From Streptomyces sp. ML-6 (GTDB taxonomy: Bacteria > Actinomycetota > Actinomycetes > Streptomycetales > Streptomycetaceae), in contig NZ_JAOTIK010000001.1 in assembly GCF_030116705.1 (NCBI RefSeq), forward strand, positions 3,615,001-3,679,000: a DNA stretch of 64,000 bases. The letters run 5' to 3'. This document shows positions 1 through 9,203 of the stretch, piece by piece. The notes under the pieces are model-generated. The model was given only the letters and a program-made list of their open reading frames with translations. It did not search any database and had not been told where the DNA came from. Each line of letters starts with the position of its first letter. The stretch's first letter is position 1. The translations under genes were made by a program, and so were the position numbers.

Positions 1-2005
1 CAACGCCATCGGCCAGCTCTTCAAGGCCGACTGGATCCTGCCGGTCATCGGCGACTGGGCGCCGTACAACGTCTTCGTCGAGTTCATCGGCACGATGACC
101 GTGCTCGGCATCCTGACCCTGATCGTCATCCGCCAGCTGGCCCATCCGCGCAAGCCGGGCCGCAAGTCCCGCTTCGCCGGGTCCAACTTCGGCCAGGCGT
201 ACTTCGTCGAGGCCGTCATCCTCATCGTCGGCGTCTGCATCTTCATGCTGCACGCCCTCGAAGGCGCCCAGCACCACGTCGACAGCTACGAGGCGTCCTT
301 CTTCATCTCGTACCCGGTCGTCAGCTGGCTGGAGGGCATGGACGTCTCCACCCTCCAGAACCTCACCTACTTCTTCGCCGGCCTGAAGATCGCAACCTCC
401 TTCATCTGGATGATCACGGTCGCCCTGAAGCAGGACATGGGCGTCGCCTGGCACCGCTTCCTGGCCTTCCCGAACATCTGGTTCAAGCGGAACGCCGACG
501 GCGGGACGTCGCTCGGCGCACTGCTGCCGATGACCTCGGGCGGCAAGGAGATCGACTGGGAGGACCCGGCCGAGGACGCCGTCTTCGGCGTCCCGCAGAT
601 CGAGCAGTTCTCCTGGAAGGGCCTCCTCGACTTCTCCACCTGCACCGAGTGCGGACGCTGCCAGTCGCAGTGCCCGGCCTGGAACACCGGCAAGCCGCTC
701 TCCCCCAAGCTCCTGATCATGTCGCTGCGCGACCACGCGCACGCCAAGGCCCCGTACCTGCTGGCCGGCGGCGGCAAGACCATGGAGGGCGAGGAGAAGG
801 CCACCGAGGAGCAGCTCAAGGACGTCCCCGCGGCCGCGCTGGCCGAGGCCGAGCGCCCGCTGATCGGCACCGTCGAGGAGAACGGCGTCATCGACCCGGA
901 CGTCCTGTGGTCCTGCACCACCTGCGGCGCCTGCGTCGAGCAGTGCCCGGTCGACATCGAGCACATCGACCACATCGTCGACATGCGCCGCTACCAGGTG
1001 ATGATCGAGTCCGCGTTCCCGTCCGAGGCGGGCACGATGCTCAAGAACCTGGAGAAGAAGGGCAACCCCTGGGGCCTCGCCAAGAAGCAGCGGGTGGAGT
1101 GGACCAAGGAGGTCGACTTCGAGGTCCCGATCGTCGGCAAGGACGTCGAGGACCTCACCGAGGTCGACTACCTCTACTGGGTCGGCTGCGCCGGTGCCCT
1201 GGAGGACCGGGCCAAGAAGACCACCAAGGCCTTCGCGGAGCTCCTGCACATCGCGGGCGTCAAGTTCGCGATCATGGGCGGCGACGAGAAGTGCACCGGT
1301 GACTCGGCCCGCCGCCTCGGCAACGAGCCGCTGTTCCAGCAGCTCGGCCAGGAGAACGTCGCGATGCTGAACATGGCGTTCGGCGAGGACGACGAGGACG
1401 ACTCCACGAAGAAGGCCAAGTCGGCCAAGAAGATCGTCGCGACCTGCCCGCACTGCTTCAACACCATCGCCAACGAGTACCCGCAGCTCGGCGGCGAGTT
1501 CGAGGTCATCCACCACACCCAGCTGCTCCAGCACCTCATCGACGAGGGCAAGCTGATCCCGGTGACCCCGGTCGAGGGCCTGATCACGTACCACGACCCC
1601 TGCTACCTGGGCCGTCACAACAAGATCTACACCCCGCCGCGCGAGATCATGGACAAGGTCCCCGGTCTGCGCCAGCAGGAGATGCACCGCCACAAGGAGC
1701 GCGGCTTCTGCTGCGGCGCCGGCGGTGCCCGGATGTGGATGGAGGAGCGGATCGGCAAGCGCATCAACAACGAGCGCGTCGAGGAAGCCCTCTCCCTCAA
1801 CCCCGACATCGTCTCCACCGCCTGCCCGTTCTGCCTCGTCATGCTGACCGACTCGGTCAACGGCAAGAAGAACGAGGGCAAGGCCAAGGAGTCGGTCCAG
1901 GTCGTCGACGTCTCGCAGCTCCTGCTGGACTCGGTCAAGACCCCGGTCGACCCGGCCGGGGAGGCCGAGGCGGAGGACGCGCCGGAGCCCGAACCGGCGA
2001 AGTAA
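1..2005 (+). CDS. Fe-S cluster-binding membrane oxidoreductase (partial, 5' end outside window)
   Basis: The frame is open from base 2, so the start lies upstream and about 668 residues are visible. The N-terminal part is hydrophobic with several membrane helices. Next come two ferredoxin-type cysteine clusters (CTECGRCQSQCP and CTTCGACVEQCP), then two CCG-type cysteine-rich domains (motifs such as CPHCFN, CCGAGG and CPFC). The C-terminus is acidic. This order of membrane anchor, 4Fe-4S dicluster and paired CCG domains matches heterodisulfide-reductase-like oxidoreductases, including mycobacterial EtfD, which passes electrons from electron-transfer flavoprotein to menaquinone. The domain order is seen; the EtfD role is inferred. 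It is chromosomal backbone, upstream of the tRNA. Confidence 0.85.
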   Translation, partial: NAIGQLFKADWILPVIGDWAPYNVFVEFIGTMTVLGILTLIVIRQLAHPRKPGRKSRFAGSNFGQAYFVEAVILIVGVCIFMLHALEGAQHHVDSYEASFFISYPVVSWLEGMDVSTLQNLTYFFAGLKIATSFIWMITVALKQDMGVAWHRFLAFPNIWFKRNADGGTSLGALLPMTSGGKEIDWEDPAEDAVFGVPQIEQFSWKGLLDFSTCTECGRCQSQCPAWNTGKPLSPKLLIMSLRDHAHAKAPYLLAGGGKTMEGEEKATEEQLKDVPAAALAEAERPLIGTVEENGVIDPDVLWSCTTCGACVEQCPVDIEHIDHIVDMRRYQVMIESAFPSEAGTMLKNLEKKGNPWGLAKKQRVEWTKEVDFEVPIVGKDVEDLTEVDYLYWVGCAGALEDRAKKTTKAFAELLHIAGVKFAIMGGDEKCTGDSARRLGNEPLFQQLGQENVAMLNMAFGEDDEDDSTKKAKSAKKIVATCPHCFNTIANEYPQLGGEFEVIHHTQLLQHLIDEGKLIPVTPVEGLITYHDPCYLGRHNKIYTPPREIMDKVPGLRQQEMHRHKERGFCCGAGGARMWMEERIGKRINNERVEEALSLNPDIVSTACPFCLVMLTDSVNGKKNEGKAKESVQVVDVSQLLLDSVKTPVDPAGEAEAEDAPEPEPAK

Positions 2006-2035
2006 ATCCGCCCGCAGTACCGCCCGCAGCACGGA

Positions 2036-2075
2036 GGAAGCGGCCGGCCCGCCACTGAGCGGACCGGCCGCTTCC
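2036..2075 (+). terminator. Rho-independent-type hairpin after the Fe-S oxidoreductase gene
   Basis: A 12-bp GC-rich inverted repeat (GGAAGCGGCCGG with its complement) lies 31 bp after the stop codon. It has no long U tract, as is common in Streptomyces. Confidence 0.7.
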
Positions 2076-2201
2076 GCGTTCCGGCAACCCCCGCCGGGGC
2101 GCCCCGGGTTCCCCCTAAGGGATGTCACAGCTCGGCCGCAATGGCGGGCAGGGGCCCCAGGCCCTCTGACCGCGCCGACGCGGACCAGGTACGTTCGACG
2201 A

Positions 2202-3179
2202 GTGGCTGGATTCAGGATCGGACGCGGCCGGGACAACCGCACCCCGCAGCAAGGGCAACAGCAACCGCGGCAGCAGCCGTACGGCACACAGGCACCACCG
2301 CCGTACGGGCAGCAGCCCTGGCCCCCGGCAGGAGGCAACGCCGCCCCGCCCCCGTACAACAACGGCGCCCCGGGCAACGGCGGCTACGGCTACCCCGGCG
2401 CTCCCCAGCCCGGTCACGGCCCCGGCGGCCACGGCGGTCCGGGCGGCCACGGGGAGCCGGAGTACTTCGGCGACCCGTACAACCCGCCCCAGCACCCCCA
2501 CGGCTCCCCCCAGCAGGGCGACCCGTTCGCCGCCGACGCCCCCGGTCACACCCGGGCGTTCAGCATCGGCGAGGACCCCTACAACTACAACGACGGCGAC
2601 ACCTACCGCGCCGGCCAGGCACCCGCCCAGCCCACGGGCCCGCGGCTGCCCTGGAAGGAACTGCTCTCCGGGCTCGTGCTGCGCCCGGCGCCGACGTTCC
2701 TGCAGATGCGCGACTACCCCGTCTGGGGCCCGGCGCTGATCGTCACGTTCCTGTACGGCCTGCTCGCCCTCTTCGGCTTCGACCAGGCCCGGGACGACGC
2801 GATCAACGCGACGATCTCCACGGCGGTGCCCTACGTCGTCCTCACGGGCGTCGGCTTCGTCATCGGCGGTCTGGTCATGGGCGCGGTCACCCACACGCTC
2901 GCCCGCCAGCTGGGCGGCGACGGCGCCTGGCAGCCGACCGTGGGCCTGTCCATGCTGATCATGTCGATCACGGACGCGCCCCGCCTGATATTCGCGCTCT
3001 TCCTCGGCGGCGAGAACTCCCTGGTCCAGATCCTGGGCTGGGTCACCTGGCTGGCCTCGGCCGCGCTGTTCACCACGATGGTGAGCAAGTCGCACGACCT
3101 GCCGTGGCCGAAGGCGCTGGGCGCGTCCGCGATCCAGCTGATCGCCCTGCTGTCGATCCTCAAGCTCGGCACGCTCTGA
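2202..3179 (+). CDS. Yip1-family integral membrane protein
   Basis: 325 residues. The GTG start at 2202 opens a long low-complexity N-terminus rich in Gln, Pro, Gly and Tyr (about residues 10-145). A Yip1-type domain follows: the LLSGLVLRPAPTFLQMRD entry segment, then about five hydrophobic helices. Yip1-domain proteins are polytopic membrane proteins of unclear bacterial function. The disordered cytoplasmic N-terminus is typical of the Streptomyces versions. It sits alone between hairpins on the chromosomal side of the tRNA. Confidence 0.75.
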   Translation: MAGFRIGRGRDNRTPQQGQQQPRQQPYGTQAPPPYGQQPWPPAGGNAAPPPYNNGAPGNGGYGYPGAPQPGHGPGGHGGPGGHGEPEYFGDPYNPPQHPHGSPQQGDPFAADAPGHTRAFSIGEDPYNYNDGDTYRAGQAPAQPTGPRLPWKELLSGLVLRPAPTFLQMRDYPVWGPALIVTFLYGLLALFGFDQARDDAINATISTAVPYVVLTGVGFVIGGLVMGAVTHTLARQLGGDGAWQPTVGLSMLIMSITDAPRLIFALFLGGENSLVQILGWVTWLASAALFTTMVSKSHDLPWPKALGASAIQLIALLSILKLGTL

Positions 3180-3230
3180 CCCACGCGGTCACCACCGCAC
3201 CGCACGGAATTCCGCCGCACCGGCACCGCA

Positions 3231-3263
3231 GAGGACCCCGGCACGAAGTGTGCCGGGGTCCTC
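3231..3263. terminator. Bidirectional terminator hairpin
   Basis: A perfect 14-bp inverted repeat (GAGGACCCCGGCAC and its complement, 5-nt loop) is followed by CTCGTTCTTC. It lies between the convergent Yip1 gene (+) and the phosphoribosyltransferase gene (-) and can serve both. Confidence 0.8.
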
Positions 3264-3300
3264 GTTCTTCCCTCTGCTTTTCTTCCGGATCCCCGCCGGA

Positions 3301-3816
3301 TCAGGCGTCGAGAACCTGCCCGCTGCGCCGCACGACGGGCTTCTCCACGCTCCACGGGAAATTGATCCAGCGGTCGGTCTTCTTCCACACGTATTCGCAC
3401 TTCACGAGCGAATGCGACTTCTCGTAGATGACCGCGCTGCGCACCTCGGCGACATGATCGATACAGAAATCATGCACGAGCTTCAGCGTCTTCCCGGTGT
3501 CGGCGACGTCGTCGGCGATCAGGACCTTCTTGTCCGAGAAGTCGATCGCGTTCGGAACGGGCGCCAGCATGACCGGCATTTCCAGGGTGGTGCCCACGCC
3601 GGTGTAGAACTCGACATTCACCAGATGGATGTTCTTGCAGTCCAGCGCGTAGGCGAGCCCACCGGCGACGAACACCCCGCCGCGGGCGATGCTCAGCACG
3701 ACATCGGGCTCGAACCCGTCGTCCGCCACGGTCTGCGCCAGCTCCCGCACGGCACGGCCGAACCCCTCGTAGGTCAGGTTCTCCCGCACGTCGTCCACGT
3801 CATTGCTGCTGGTCAT
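3301..3816 (-). CDS. Phosphoribosyltransferase (type I PRTase fold)
   Basis: 171 residues. It has the PRPP-binding loop VLIADDVADTGKT and the upstream VLSIARGGVFVAG segment typical of purine-type phosphoribosyltransferases (xanthine/hypoxanthine group). It probably salvages a purine base with PRPP, but the base specificity cannot be read from sequence. The gene lies just downstream of dcd with a 6-bp gap, so the two are probably co-transcribed and both act in nucleotide metabolism. Confidence 0.85.
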   Translation of the reverse strand: MTSSNDVDDVRENLTYEGFGRAVRELAQTVADDGFEPDVVLSIARGGVFVAGGLAYALDCKNIHLVNVEFYTGVGTTLEMPVMLAPVPNAIDFSDKKVLIADDVADTGKTLKLVHDFCIDHVAEVRSAVIYEKSHSLVKCEYVWKKTDRWINFPWSVEKPVVRRSGQVLDA

Positions 3817-3822
3817 GGGGCA

Positions 3823-4398
3823 TCACACCTGAGTCCGATGGAAATTCATGAACGACCGCGACGCGGTCGGCCCCCGCTGGCCCTGGTACCGCGACCCGTA
3901 CCGCTCGGAGCCGTACGGGAACTCCGCGGGCGAGCTCAGCCGGAACATGCACAGCTGGCCGATCTTCATTCCCGGCCACAGCTTTATCGGCAGTGTCGCG
4001 AGATTCGAGAGCTCCAGGGTCACGTGCCCGGAGAAACCGGGGTCGATGAACCCCGCGGTCGAATGCGTCACCAGCCCGAGCCGCCCCAGCGAACTCTTTC
4101 CCTCCAGGCGCGACGCGAGATCGTCGGGCAGCGAGATGACCTCGTACGTCGAGGCGAGCACGAACTCACCGGGATGCAGAATGAACGCCTCGTCCCCGTC
4201 CGGCTCGACCATGCGGGTCAGATCGGCCTGCTCGACGGCCGGGTCGATGTGGGGATAGCGGTGGTTCTCGAACACCCGGAAGTAGCGGTCGAGCCGCACA
4301 TCGATGCTGGAGGGCTGCACCATCGACGCGTCGAATGGATCAATGCGAACACGTCCGGCGTCGATCTCGGCCCGGATGTCCTTGTCTGAGAGAAGCAC
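3823..4398 (-). CDS. dcd: dCTP deaminase
   Basis: 191 residues, the usual length of actinobacterial Dcd. The start is GTG at 4398 (protein begins [13 protein letters not shown]); a longer upstream frame is open but unlike the family. It shows the trimeric dUTPase/Dcd-fold signatures [20 protein letters not shown] and [18 protein letters not shown], the last holding the catalytic Glu. It converts dCTP to dUTP for dTMP synthesis, or in some actinobacteria directly to dUMP; which applies here is not decided. It is a backbone gene next to the tRNA-Gly. Confidence 0.95.
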   Translation of the reverse strand: MLLSDKDIRAEIDAGRVRIDPFDASMVQPSSIDVRLDRYFRVFENHRYPHIDPAVEQADLTRMVEPDGDEAFILHPGEFVLASTYEVISLPDDLASRLEGKSSLGRLGLVTHSTAGFIDPGFSGHVTLELSNLATLPIKLWPGMKIGQLCMFRLSSPAEFPYGSERYGSRYQGQRGPTASRSFMNFHRTQV

Positions 4399-4467
4399 GT
4401 CCCGAGGATACGCAAAACGCGCGGGCCCTCCCCACCCAGGGACCGCCCGCGCGCCTGCCACCCGCTC

Positions 4468-4641
4468 CTACCGCCGCTCGAGCACCACCGGCACGGCATG
4501 CCGCAACCGCGCACAGCGCGGACAGCGAATGAGCCGCCCGGGCCCGATCCGCCCGGCCCCGAGCTGCTGCATCGGGAACGAGGAGGTAGCGAAAACGTGC
4601 CCTTCGGCACAGCGGACGACGGTGCGCTCCATGGAGTCCAT
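4468..4641 (-). CDS. Small Cys-rich conserved protein, possible zinc ribbon
   Basis: 57 residues, or 54 from the Met at 4632. The two Cys-containing segments, VVRCAEGHVF and IRCPRCARLRH, make a plausible Cys/His zinc site. The pattern MERTVVRCAEGHVF is of a type widespread in Streptomyces as a small hypothetical protein, probably cytosolic. Function unknown. It is transcribed away from the tRNA and may lead into dcd. Confidence 0.65.
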   Translation of the reverse strand: MDSMERTVVRCAEGHVFATSSFPMQQLGAGRIGPGRLIRCPRCARLRHAVPVVLERR

Positions 4642-4864
4642 CAAGTCCCTTCCCCAACAAGCCTTGGACGAGACCGCCACATTAGGGGATGAACGGGACG
4701 CCGCTCCATGCGGCACTCCGACCCCCCACGCTACGCCCTCAACTCCCGCCCACAGAAACCGCGTCCACCCCTCCGCACAGCAAAAAGGTCCCACGGCTCG
4801 AACGCCGGGGACCTGGCATGAGGTACAGTATCGAGCGATGCGAGCTGCTCGGGCGGCTCGCTCC

Positions 4865-4938
4865 GCGGGTGTAGTTTAATGGTAGAACATGAGCTTCCCA
4901 AGCTCAGAGCGCGAGTTCGATTCTCGTCACCCGCTCCA
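4865..4938 (+). tRNA. tRNA-Gly(CCC)
   Basis: The acceptor arms GCGGGTG (4865-4871) and CACCCGC (4928-4934) pair fully. The anticodon stem TGAGC/GCTCA closes the loop TTCCCAA, giving anticodon CCC (Gly). The T arm GCGAG-TTCGATT-CTCGT is intact, and CCA follows the discriminator T (4936-4938). Its 3' 43 bp (4895-4937) is the integration target repeated across the rest of the window, so integration rebuilds the 3' half and keeps the tRNA functional. Confidence 0.97.
4895..4937 (+). repeat. att core copy 0 (tRNA-Gly 3' end; left boundary of the array)
   Basis: This is the reference copy of the core, running from the anticodon loop TTCCC to the acceptor CGCTCC. Eight further copies and one partial copy lie downstream in direct orientation. 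To its right are a hairpin (4945-4969), TTGTTGTTTAGACCTGTC, and GTGCC right-arm repeats at 4999 and 5010 spaced 11 bp apart. Confidence 0.9.
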
Positions 4939-4944
4939 TGACGA

Positions 4945-4979
4945 AGGCCCTGGTCGGAGACCAGGGCCTCTTTGTTGTT
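4945..4979 (+). terminator. Hairpin after tRNA-Gly
   Basis: A perfect 11-bp stem (AGGCCCTGGTC with its complement, loop GGA) is followed by CTTTGTTGTTT. It is the first of a family of hairpins placed just after every att copy. Confidence 0.85.
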
Positions 4980-5108
4980 TAGACCTGTCGGGGGTCGCGT
5001 GCCATTCGCGTGCCATTCGAGACCTCGGGAATCCATCAGCCTGAGCCCGTGCCTGATTCCCCTCCCTCTGCGACGGCGCGCACGACAAACTGGCGGGAGG
5101 AGGGCTAC

Positions 5109-6764
5109 ATGGCAAGCGCCACATCACGCTGGGAGCTCGTGGCACAGCGAGCAGACGACTACGAGACAGCAGTCGCCGTGCTCCTCAACCTGCTCAACCC
5201 TGAGGTGCTCCGCGTCGACGGCGTCGGCGGAGACGGCGGGAGGGACGCTCTCTTCCGCGACGGCAGCACGCTGGCCATCTACGAGATGAAGTCGTTTACG
5301 GGCAGGATGACTCCCGCCCGGCGCACGAAGGTCGAGCGATCGTGGGCCCGTGCCGCCCAGCACCGGCCCACGTGCTGGACGCTTGTGGTCCCGATCGACC
5401 CCAACCCAAAGGAACTGGACTGGTTCGACGGGCTTCGCTCCCGCTCCCAGTTCCCGCTGTCCTGGTGCGGGTTGAACTGGCTGAAGGCACGAGAGATCGA
5501 ACAGCCGGCATTCGCGCACTACTACCTCCACGAGGGCCACTGGACCACGCAGGAGGTCATGCGCCGCCTCGCCGACGGGGAACTCGTCAGCGTGGCAGAC
5601 GGGCCGGCCGCGCTCGCCCGCGTAAGAGAAACCGTGGAGCAGCTCAACAGAATCGAGCCGCATTACCGGTTCACCGTGACCGCGGGACCGACCGGGGAGA
5701 GCATCTCTATGGAGCCCGCCTACCGAGGCGCCGAAGTAGACCGCCCGACAACCCTCAGTTTCCAGGCGTCATTCCCTGACACTCCCGCTGGGCGCGACGC
5801 GCGTGAGGCGTGGGAGCGCTTCACAGATTTCGGCGACCCTGTCGAGCTCACCGGCGACCACCTCTCGCGGTTGGTCCTTGACCTCCCCGCCGGCCTCGGC
5901 GTTCACAGCGATCCTCCGGCCCCTTCCACGCTCCTTCGCCTGGGAGCAAACCAGCAATCAGGCCCGGTCATCCCTGCGCGGGCTCTGATCGAGGACGCGG
6001 ACGGGCGTCGGCTGGCATCACTGCCCGTGGATCTCCAGGTACGCCACAGAGGCAGGCGAGGCGCGGTTGCCACTGGTACCGACCGCACGGACTCACTGAA
6101 GATCGTCTTGCGGCTGGACGTGCAGAATCAGACCGCAGAGACTTCCCTGTCCATGTCGCCGGTGCCTGGACTTCAGCCTCACGACCGGTTGTCTCTGCTC
6201 CGGTTCGCACGACAGGCACGCGCGCCACACCGATTCCAGCTCCACCTGAACAACAAGGCCGTGGGGCCTTCCGTCCCCTGCGGAGAGGTGAAGAACGACA
6301 CGATCAGTGACCACGTCCTGGACGAGGAGATCACACTCATGGAGGACCTCAGCGAGGTCCAGCGGCGTACAAGCACTCCTTTTGACGTGCCGCGATCCAT
6401 CTCTCCGGCAGACGTGGCAGCCATCCGACAAGCTCATCAGCTTCTCTGCGGGATGAGCGTCGAAGTGCCACCGTCCCTGGCTCATTGGAACCTCGCACGA
6501 CCTGCCGATCTCCCGGAGGCCGCCAACCAGCTCTTGGTGGTCGGTGAGCGCCTCGAGTTCGCGGTGCAAGAGCGCGAGTTCAGTCTGGAGATCTTCGGCC
6601 AGCCGGTGCCTCTCGGAACGGCTGAAGTAACAATGCCAGCTGCTCAGATCACGGCTGTCACCCCGGCTGAGGACGGCGGTGCGGACATCATCACCGCACG
6701 GCCGTTCACTTCTCGCACACGCAGGACGGTACGGCTGCTCAATGCCGAACCGGAAAGTACCTGA
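5109..6764 (+). CDS. Large protein with N-terminal restriction-endonuclease-like fold
   Basis: 551 residues. The ATG at 5109 follows a strong AGGAGG-type site; a longer frame from 5010 is open but lacks this. Near residues 30-65 the pattern GGDGGRDALF followed by IYEMKSF looks like a PD-(D/E)xK nuclease core (D...ExK). The remainder has no motif I recognise. It is the first gene inside module A, between the att core/right arm and the integrase, where integrative elements often carry defence cargo. A nuclease function is inferred from the motif only. Confidence 0.6.
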   Translation: MASATSRWELVAQRADDYETAVAVLLNLLNPEVLRVDGVGGDGGRDALFRDGSTLAIYEMKSFTGRMTPARRTKVERSWARAAQHRPTCWTLVVPIDPNPKELDWFDGLRSRSQFPLSWCGLNWLKAREIEQPAFAHYYLHEGHWTTQEVMRRLADGELVSVADGPAALARVRETVEQLNRIEPHYRFTVTAGPTGESISMEPAYRGAEVDRPTTLSFQASFPDTPAGRDAREAWERFTDFGDPVELTGDHLSRLVLDLPAGLGVHSDPPAPSTLLRLGANQQSGPVIPARALIEDADGRRLASLPVDLQVRHRGRRGAVATGTDRTDSLKIVLRLDVQNQTAETSLSMSPVPGLQPHDRLSLLRFARQARAPHRFQLHLNNKAVGPSVPCGEVKNDTISDHVLDEEITLMEDLSEVQRRTSTPFDVPRSISPADVAAIRQAHQLLCGMSVEVPPSLAHWNLARPADLPEAANQLLVVGERLEFAVQEREFSLEIFGQPVPLGTAEVTMPAAQITAVTPAEDGGADIITARPFTSRTRRTVRLLNAEPEST

Positions 6765-6836
6765 CCGACGCCTCCAACAGGCAGCCAGCTCGTCAAGCCG
6801 GCCAAGACGGCGGGCCGACGAGCTGGAGCCCTCACA

Positions 6837-8023
6837 TCACCTTTCTAGGCGCGCACCACGAGGCACGTGCGCAGACGCGTTGCCCGCAGTACTGCGCTTG
6901 ATCTCTGCCCGCTGGCGGCGGACGTCGGCGTCGATGTCGTCTGCGAGCTTGCGCTGGTGGGCCTTGGTGGAGTGCTGGTAGATCAGCTGGGCGCGCTCCG
7001 AGGACTGGCCGGCGCGGACCATCAGATCCTTCAGCTTTGCGCCGGTGTCGGCAGCGAGGGTGTTGCCGGTGTGCCGGAGGTCGTAGAAGCGGAACTCCTT
7101 CGGTAGGCCGACCGTGTCGCGGGCCTTGCGCCATTTGTGGCCGAAGGTGGTGCCCCGATGGGCGGGGCTCCCCGCTCCCCCACGAAGACGAGGCCGTCGG
7201 GACCGTCCTGGGCGAACCATTCCAGGTGCCGGCGGATGTCGAGGAGGATGAAGGAAGGGAGCATGATCTCCCGTTTGCCCGCTCGGGACTTGGGGTCGCC
7301 GATGACCCGCCGGCCCGTGTTCAGTTCCGGGGCCGCGCGCCGTACCCGTACCGAACCGGCGTCGAGGTCGACGTCCGAGCGGCGCAGCTCGGCCAGTTCC
7401 TCCGGGCGCATGGAGGCGAAGGCCCCGAGAAGGACCATCAGCCGCCAGCGGATGCCGATGGCCTCGGCGAGCGCAAAGACCTCCTCGACCGTGGCCACCG
7501 GCCGCTCGTCCGCATCCTCGCGGCCAGCCCCGCGAATGAAGCAGGGGTTCCGACGGAGCAGGTCGTCCTCGACCGCCGTCTGCATGATGGACTTGAGCAG
7601 GCGGTACGACTTAGCGACCGTGGTGGCGCCGGTCGCCTTCCGCCGTTCCGCGCGCCAGGTCCTGACCTTGGCAGGGCTGACGGCGTTGACGTACTGCTCC
7701 CCGAAGGTCGGCTCTAGGTGGAGGCGGAGCAGCCGCCGGTACAGCTCCTCGGTCGTGGCCGCGACCCCGCGCTCGTCGATCCAGCGCGCGGCGTACTCGG
7801 CGAACAGCACTTCACCGGCGGTCGGGTCGATCCAGTCGCCGCGCGACTGGTCGGCCTGGACCTGGGCGAGGAACACCTCGGCCTCGCGCTTCGTCTCGTA
7901 CGGCTCGGGGGCGGGCCGCAGGACGCCGTCGGTGCCGGGGTAGCGCGCCTGCCAGCGGCCCGAGGGCAGTTTACGGATCGCCCCGAAGGTGCGACGAGGG
8001 GCTCGCTTGCGGGAAGGGGGCAT
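6837..8023 (-). pseudogene. int: Tyrosine recombinase (integrase), frameshifted
   Basis: The N-terminal part (8023 down to about 7155) holds the arm-binding and core-binding domains and the first catalytic Arg (SMRPEELAELRR). The C-terminal part (about 7170 to 6837) is in another frame, with TTFGHKWRKA, FYDLRHTGNTL and the nucleophile motif ALIYQHS-type (here LIYQHSTKAH). The switch falls near 7145-7165, where one base change in length would restore a protein of about 395 residues. It overlaps xis by ATGA. This is the only near-complete integrase in the window. It is either inactivated, or the frameshift is a sequencing error or a recoding site. Confidence 0.8.
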
Positions 8024-8295
8024 CAGGCGGCCACCCCATAGCGGGAGCGCCGGGCGCGGACGGGTTCGACGGTCCGTTCCACGATGTAGGCGGTCAGAAC
8101 GCTGTCGGCGATGCGGACGTGCTTGCCGAGTTTCACGTACCGGATCCGGCGTTCCTGGATCAGCCGGCGGACGAAGCGGACTCCGGTGCCGAGACGTGCG
8201 GCGGCTTCGTCGACCGTGAGCAGGCGGTCAGTGGTGCTCGCCTCCCCCGCCGTGCGGGGCTGGGCGGAGGCGTGGGGTATCGCGGTGTGGCGCAA
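8023..8295 (-). CDS. xis: Excisionase-like HTH DNA-binding protein
   Basis: 90 residues. The winged-helix MerR/excisionase motif runs LLTVDEAAARLGTGVRFVRR, then RIRYVKLGKHVRI, matching the HTH_17/AlpA-like excisionase family. Its stop overlaps the integrase start (TGA/ATG), a standard xis-int pair. It probably bends the att arms and favours excision. It lies downstream of the XRE regulator on the same strand. Confidence 0.85.
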   Translation of the reverse strand: MRHTAIPHASAQPRTAGEASTTDRLLTVDEAAARLGTGVRFVRRLIQERRIRYVKLGKHVRIADSVLTAYIVERTVEPVRARRSRYGVAA

Positions 8296-8429
8296 GCGGG
8301 GTCCTCTGCTGGCCTCGGCGTGTGGGGCGGCAACCCCGGCCGGGCCGGTCGTTCAGGGATGGGATGGGCTGGGTTTGCGAATGAGGCCGGGTCCTGGGGT
8401 TTGCGGGCCAGGGCGGCCACTAGAAGTGG

Positions 8430-8942
8430 CTACGGCAGGAGCGGGTTCGGGGTCCCGAACTCCTCGATATTGATCTTGTTGATGTTCTCGGCGATGGCGT
8501 TGCTGACCATCACGTCGGCCTCCCGGCGGATTTCCGGGTGCTCATCGAGGTAGGCGATGAGCTCGTTGTTCGCCCTGCGGTACGCGTGCTGGGCTCTCTG
8601 GGCAGCGGCGTTGGCGGCCACCACGGTGTCGATCAGCTCCACGGCACGGCCGGCGGCAGCGAGGCCCGGCGGGCCGACGAGGTTGGACAGAGAGACCCCG
8701 AAGACGTCGGCGAAGCCGATGGCCTCGTCGAGGTTGATGCGGCGCTTGCCGTTCTCGATACGCCAGACGCCCGACGGGTTCATCTCGTAACCGGCCTCGT
8801 TGAGGCGGTCGGAGAGCGTCGTGGTGCTCCAGCCGCGCCGCTCGCGCTCGAACTTGATGCGCTTGGCGGCGTTCTCCTCGCCCTGGAGCAGGACACCTTC
8901 CAGCTCTTGCTCGCGCTCCTGCACGCGCTCGTCGTCCGACAT
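8430..8942 (-). CDS. XRE-family transcriptional regulator
   Basis: 170 residues. The ATG at 8942 follows a GGAAGGGGGG ribosome-binding site. The N-terminal helix-turn-helix domain includes RRGWSTTTLSDRLNEAG and GVWRIENGKRRINLDEA (about residues 30-75). The C-terminal half is helical and Ala-rich. It is divergent from the mobilization operon and upstream of xis-int, the usual place for the element's repressor. Regulation of int/xis and of the operon starting at 9204 is inferred. Confidence 0.8.
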   Translation of the reverse strand: MSDDERVQEREQELEGVLLQGEENAAKRIKFERERRGWSTTTLSDRLNEAGYEMNPSGVWRIENGKRRINLDEAIGFADVFGVSLSNLVGPPGLAAAGRAVELIDTVVAANAAAQRAQHAYRRANNELIAYLDEHPEIRREADVMVSNAIAENINKINIEEFGTPNPLLP

Positions 8943-9203
8943 CGATCCCCCCTTCCTCTCGCAGCGCGCCGCTGCACCTTGCAGGGCCAGTGAAACAGTA
9001 CACCATATGCTGCGATTTGCAAAGCACCGCTGCGTGGTGCATAGTGATGAACATGCCGGTTCCCTGCGCTCCGGCATGCAAAAAGCCCCCCGGTGCTAGC
9101 GACACCGAGGGGCTCAAGCGCAAACCTCACGCCACCCATCCCTGAATGACTACCTGCATGGCCGGGATTGCCGTCCCGTATGGCCCGCAGATCGAGAAGC
9201 TCA
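8943..9203. promoter_or_regulatory. Divergent control region of module A
   Basis: This noncoding gap separates the XRE gene (-) from the mobilization operon (+). It is AT-richer than its surroundings and contains repeated TGCA-type half sites around 8985-9050 (CTTGCAGG, TTTGCAAAGC, GGTGCATA), likely operators for the XRE protein. A hairpin CCCCGGTGCTAGCGACACCGAGG lies near 9087-9112 and may be an attenuator or terminator. Confidence 0.45.
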
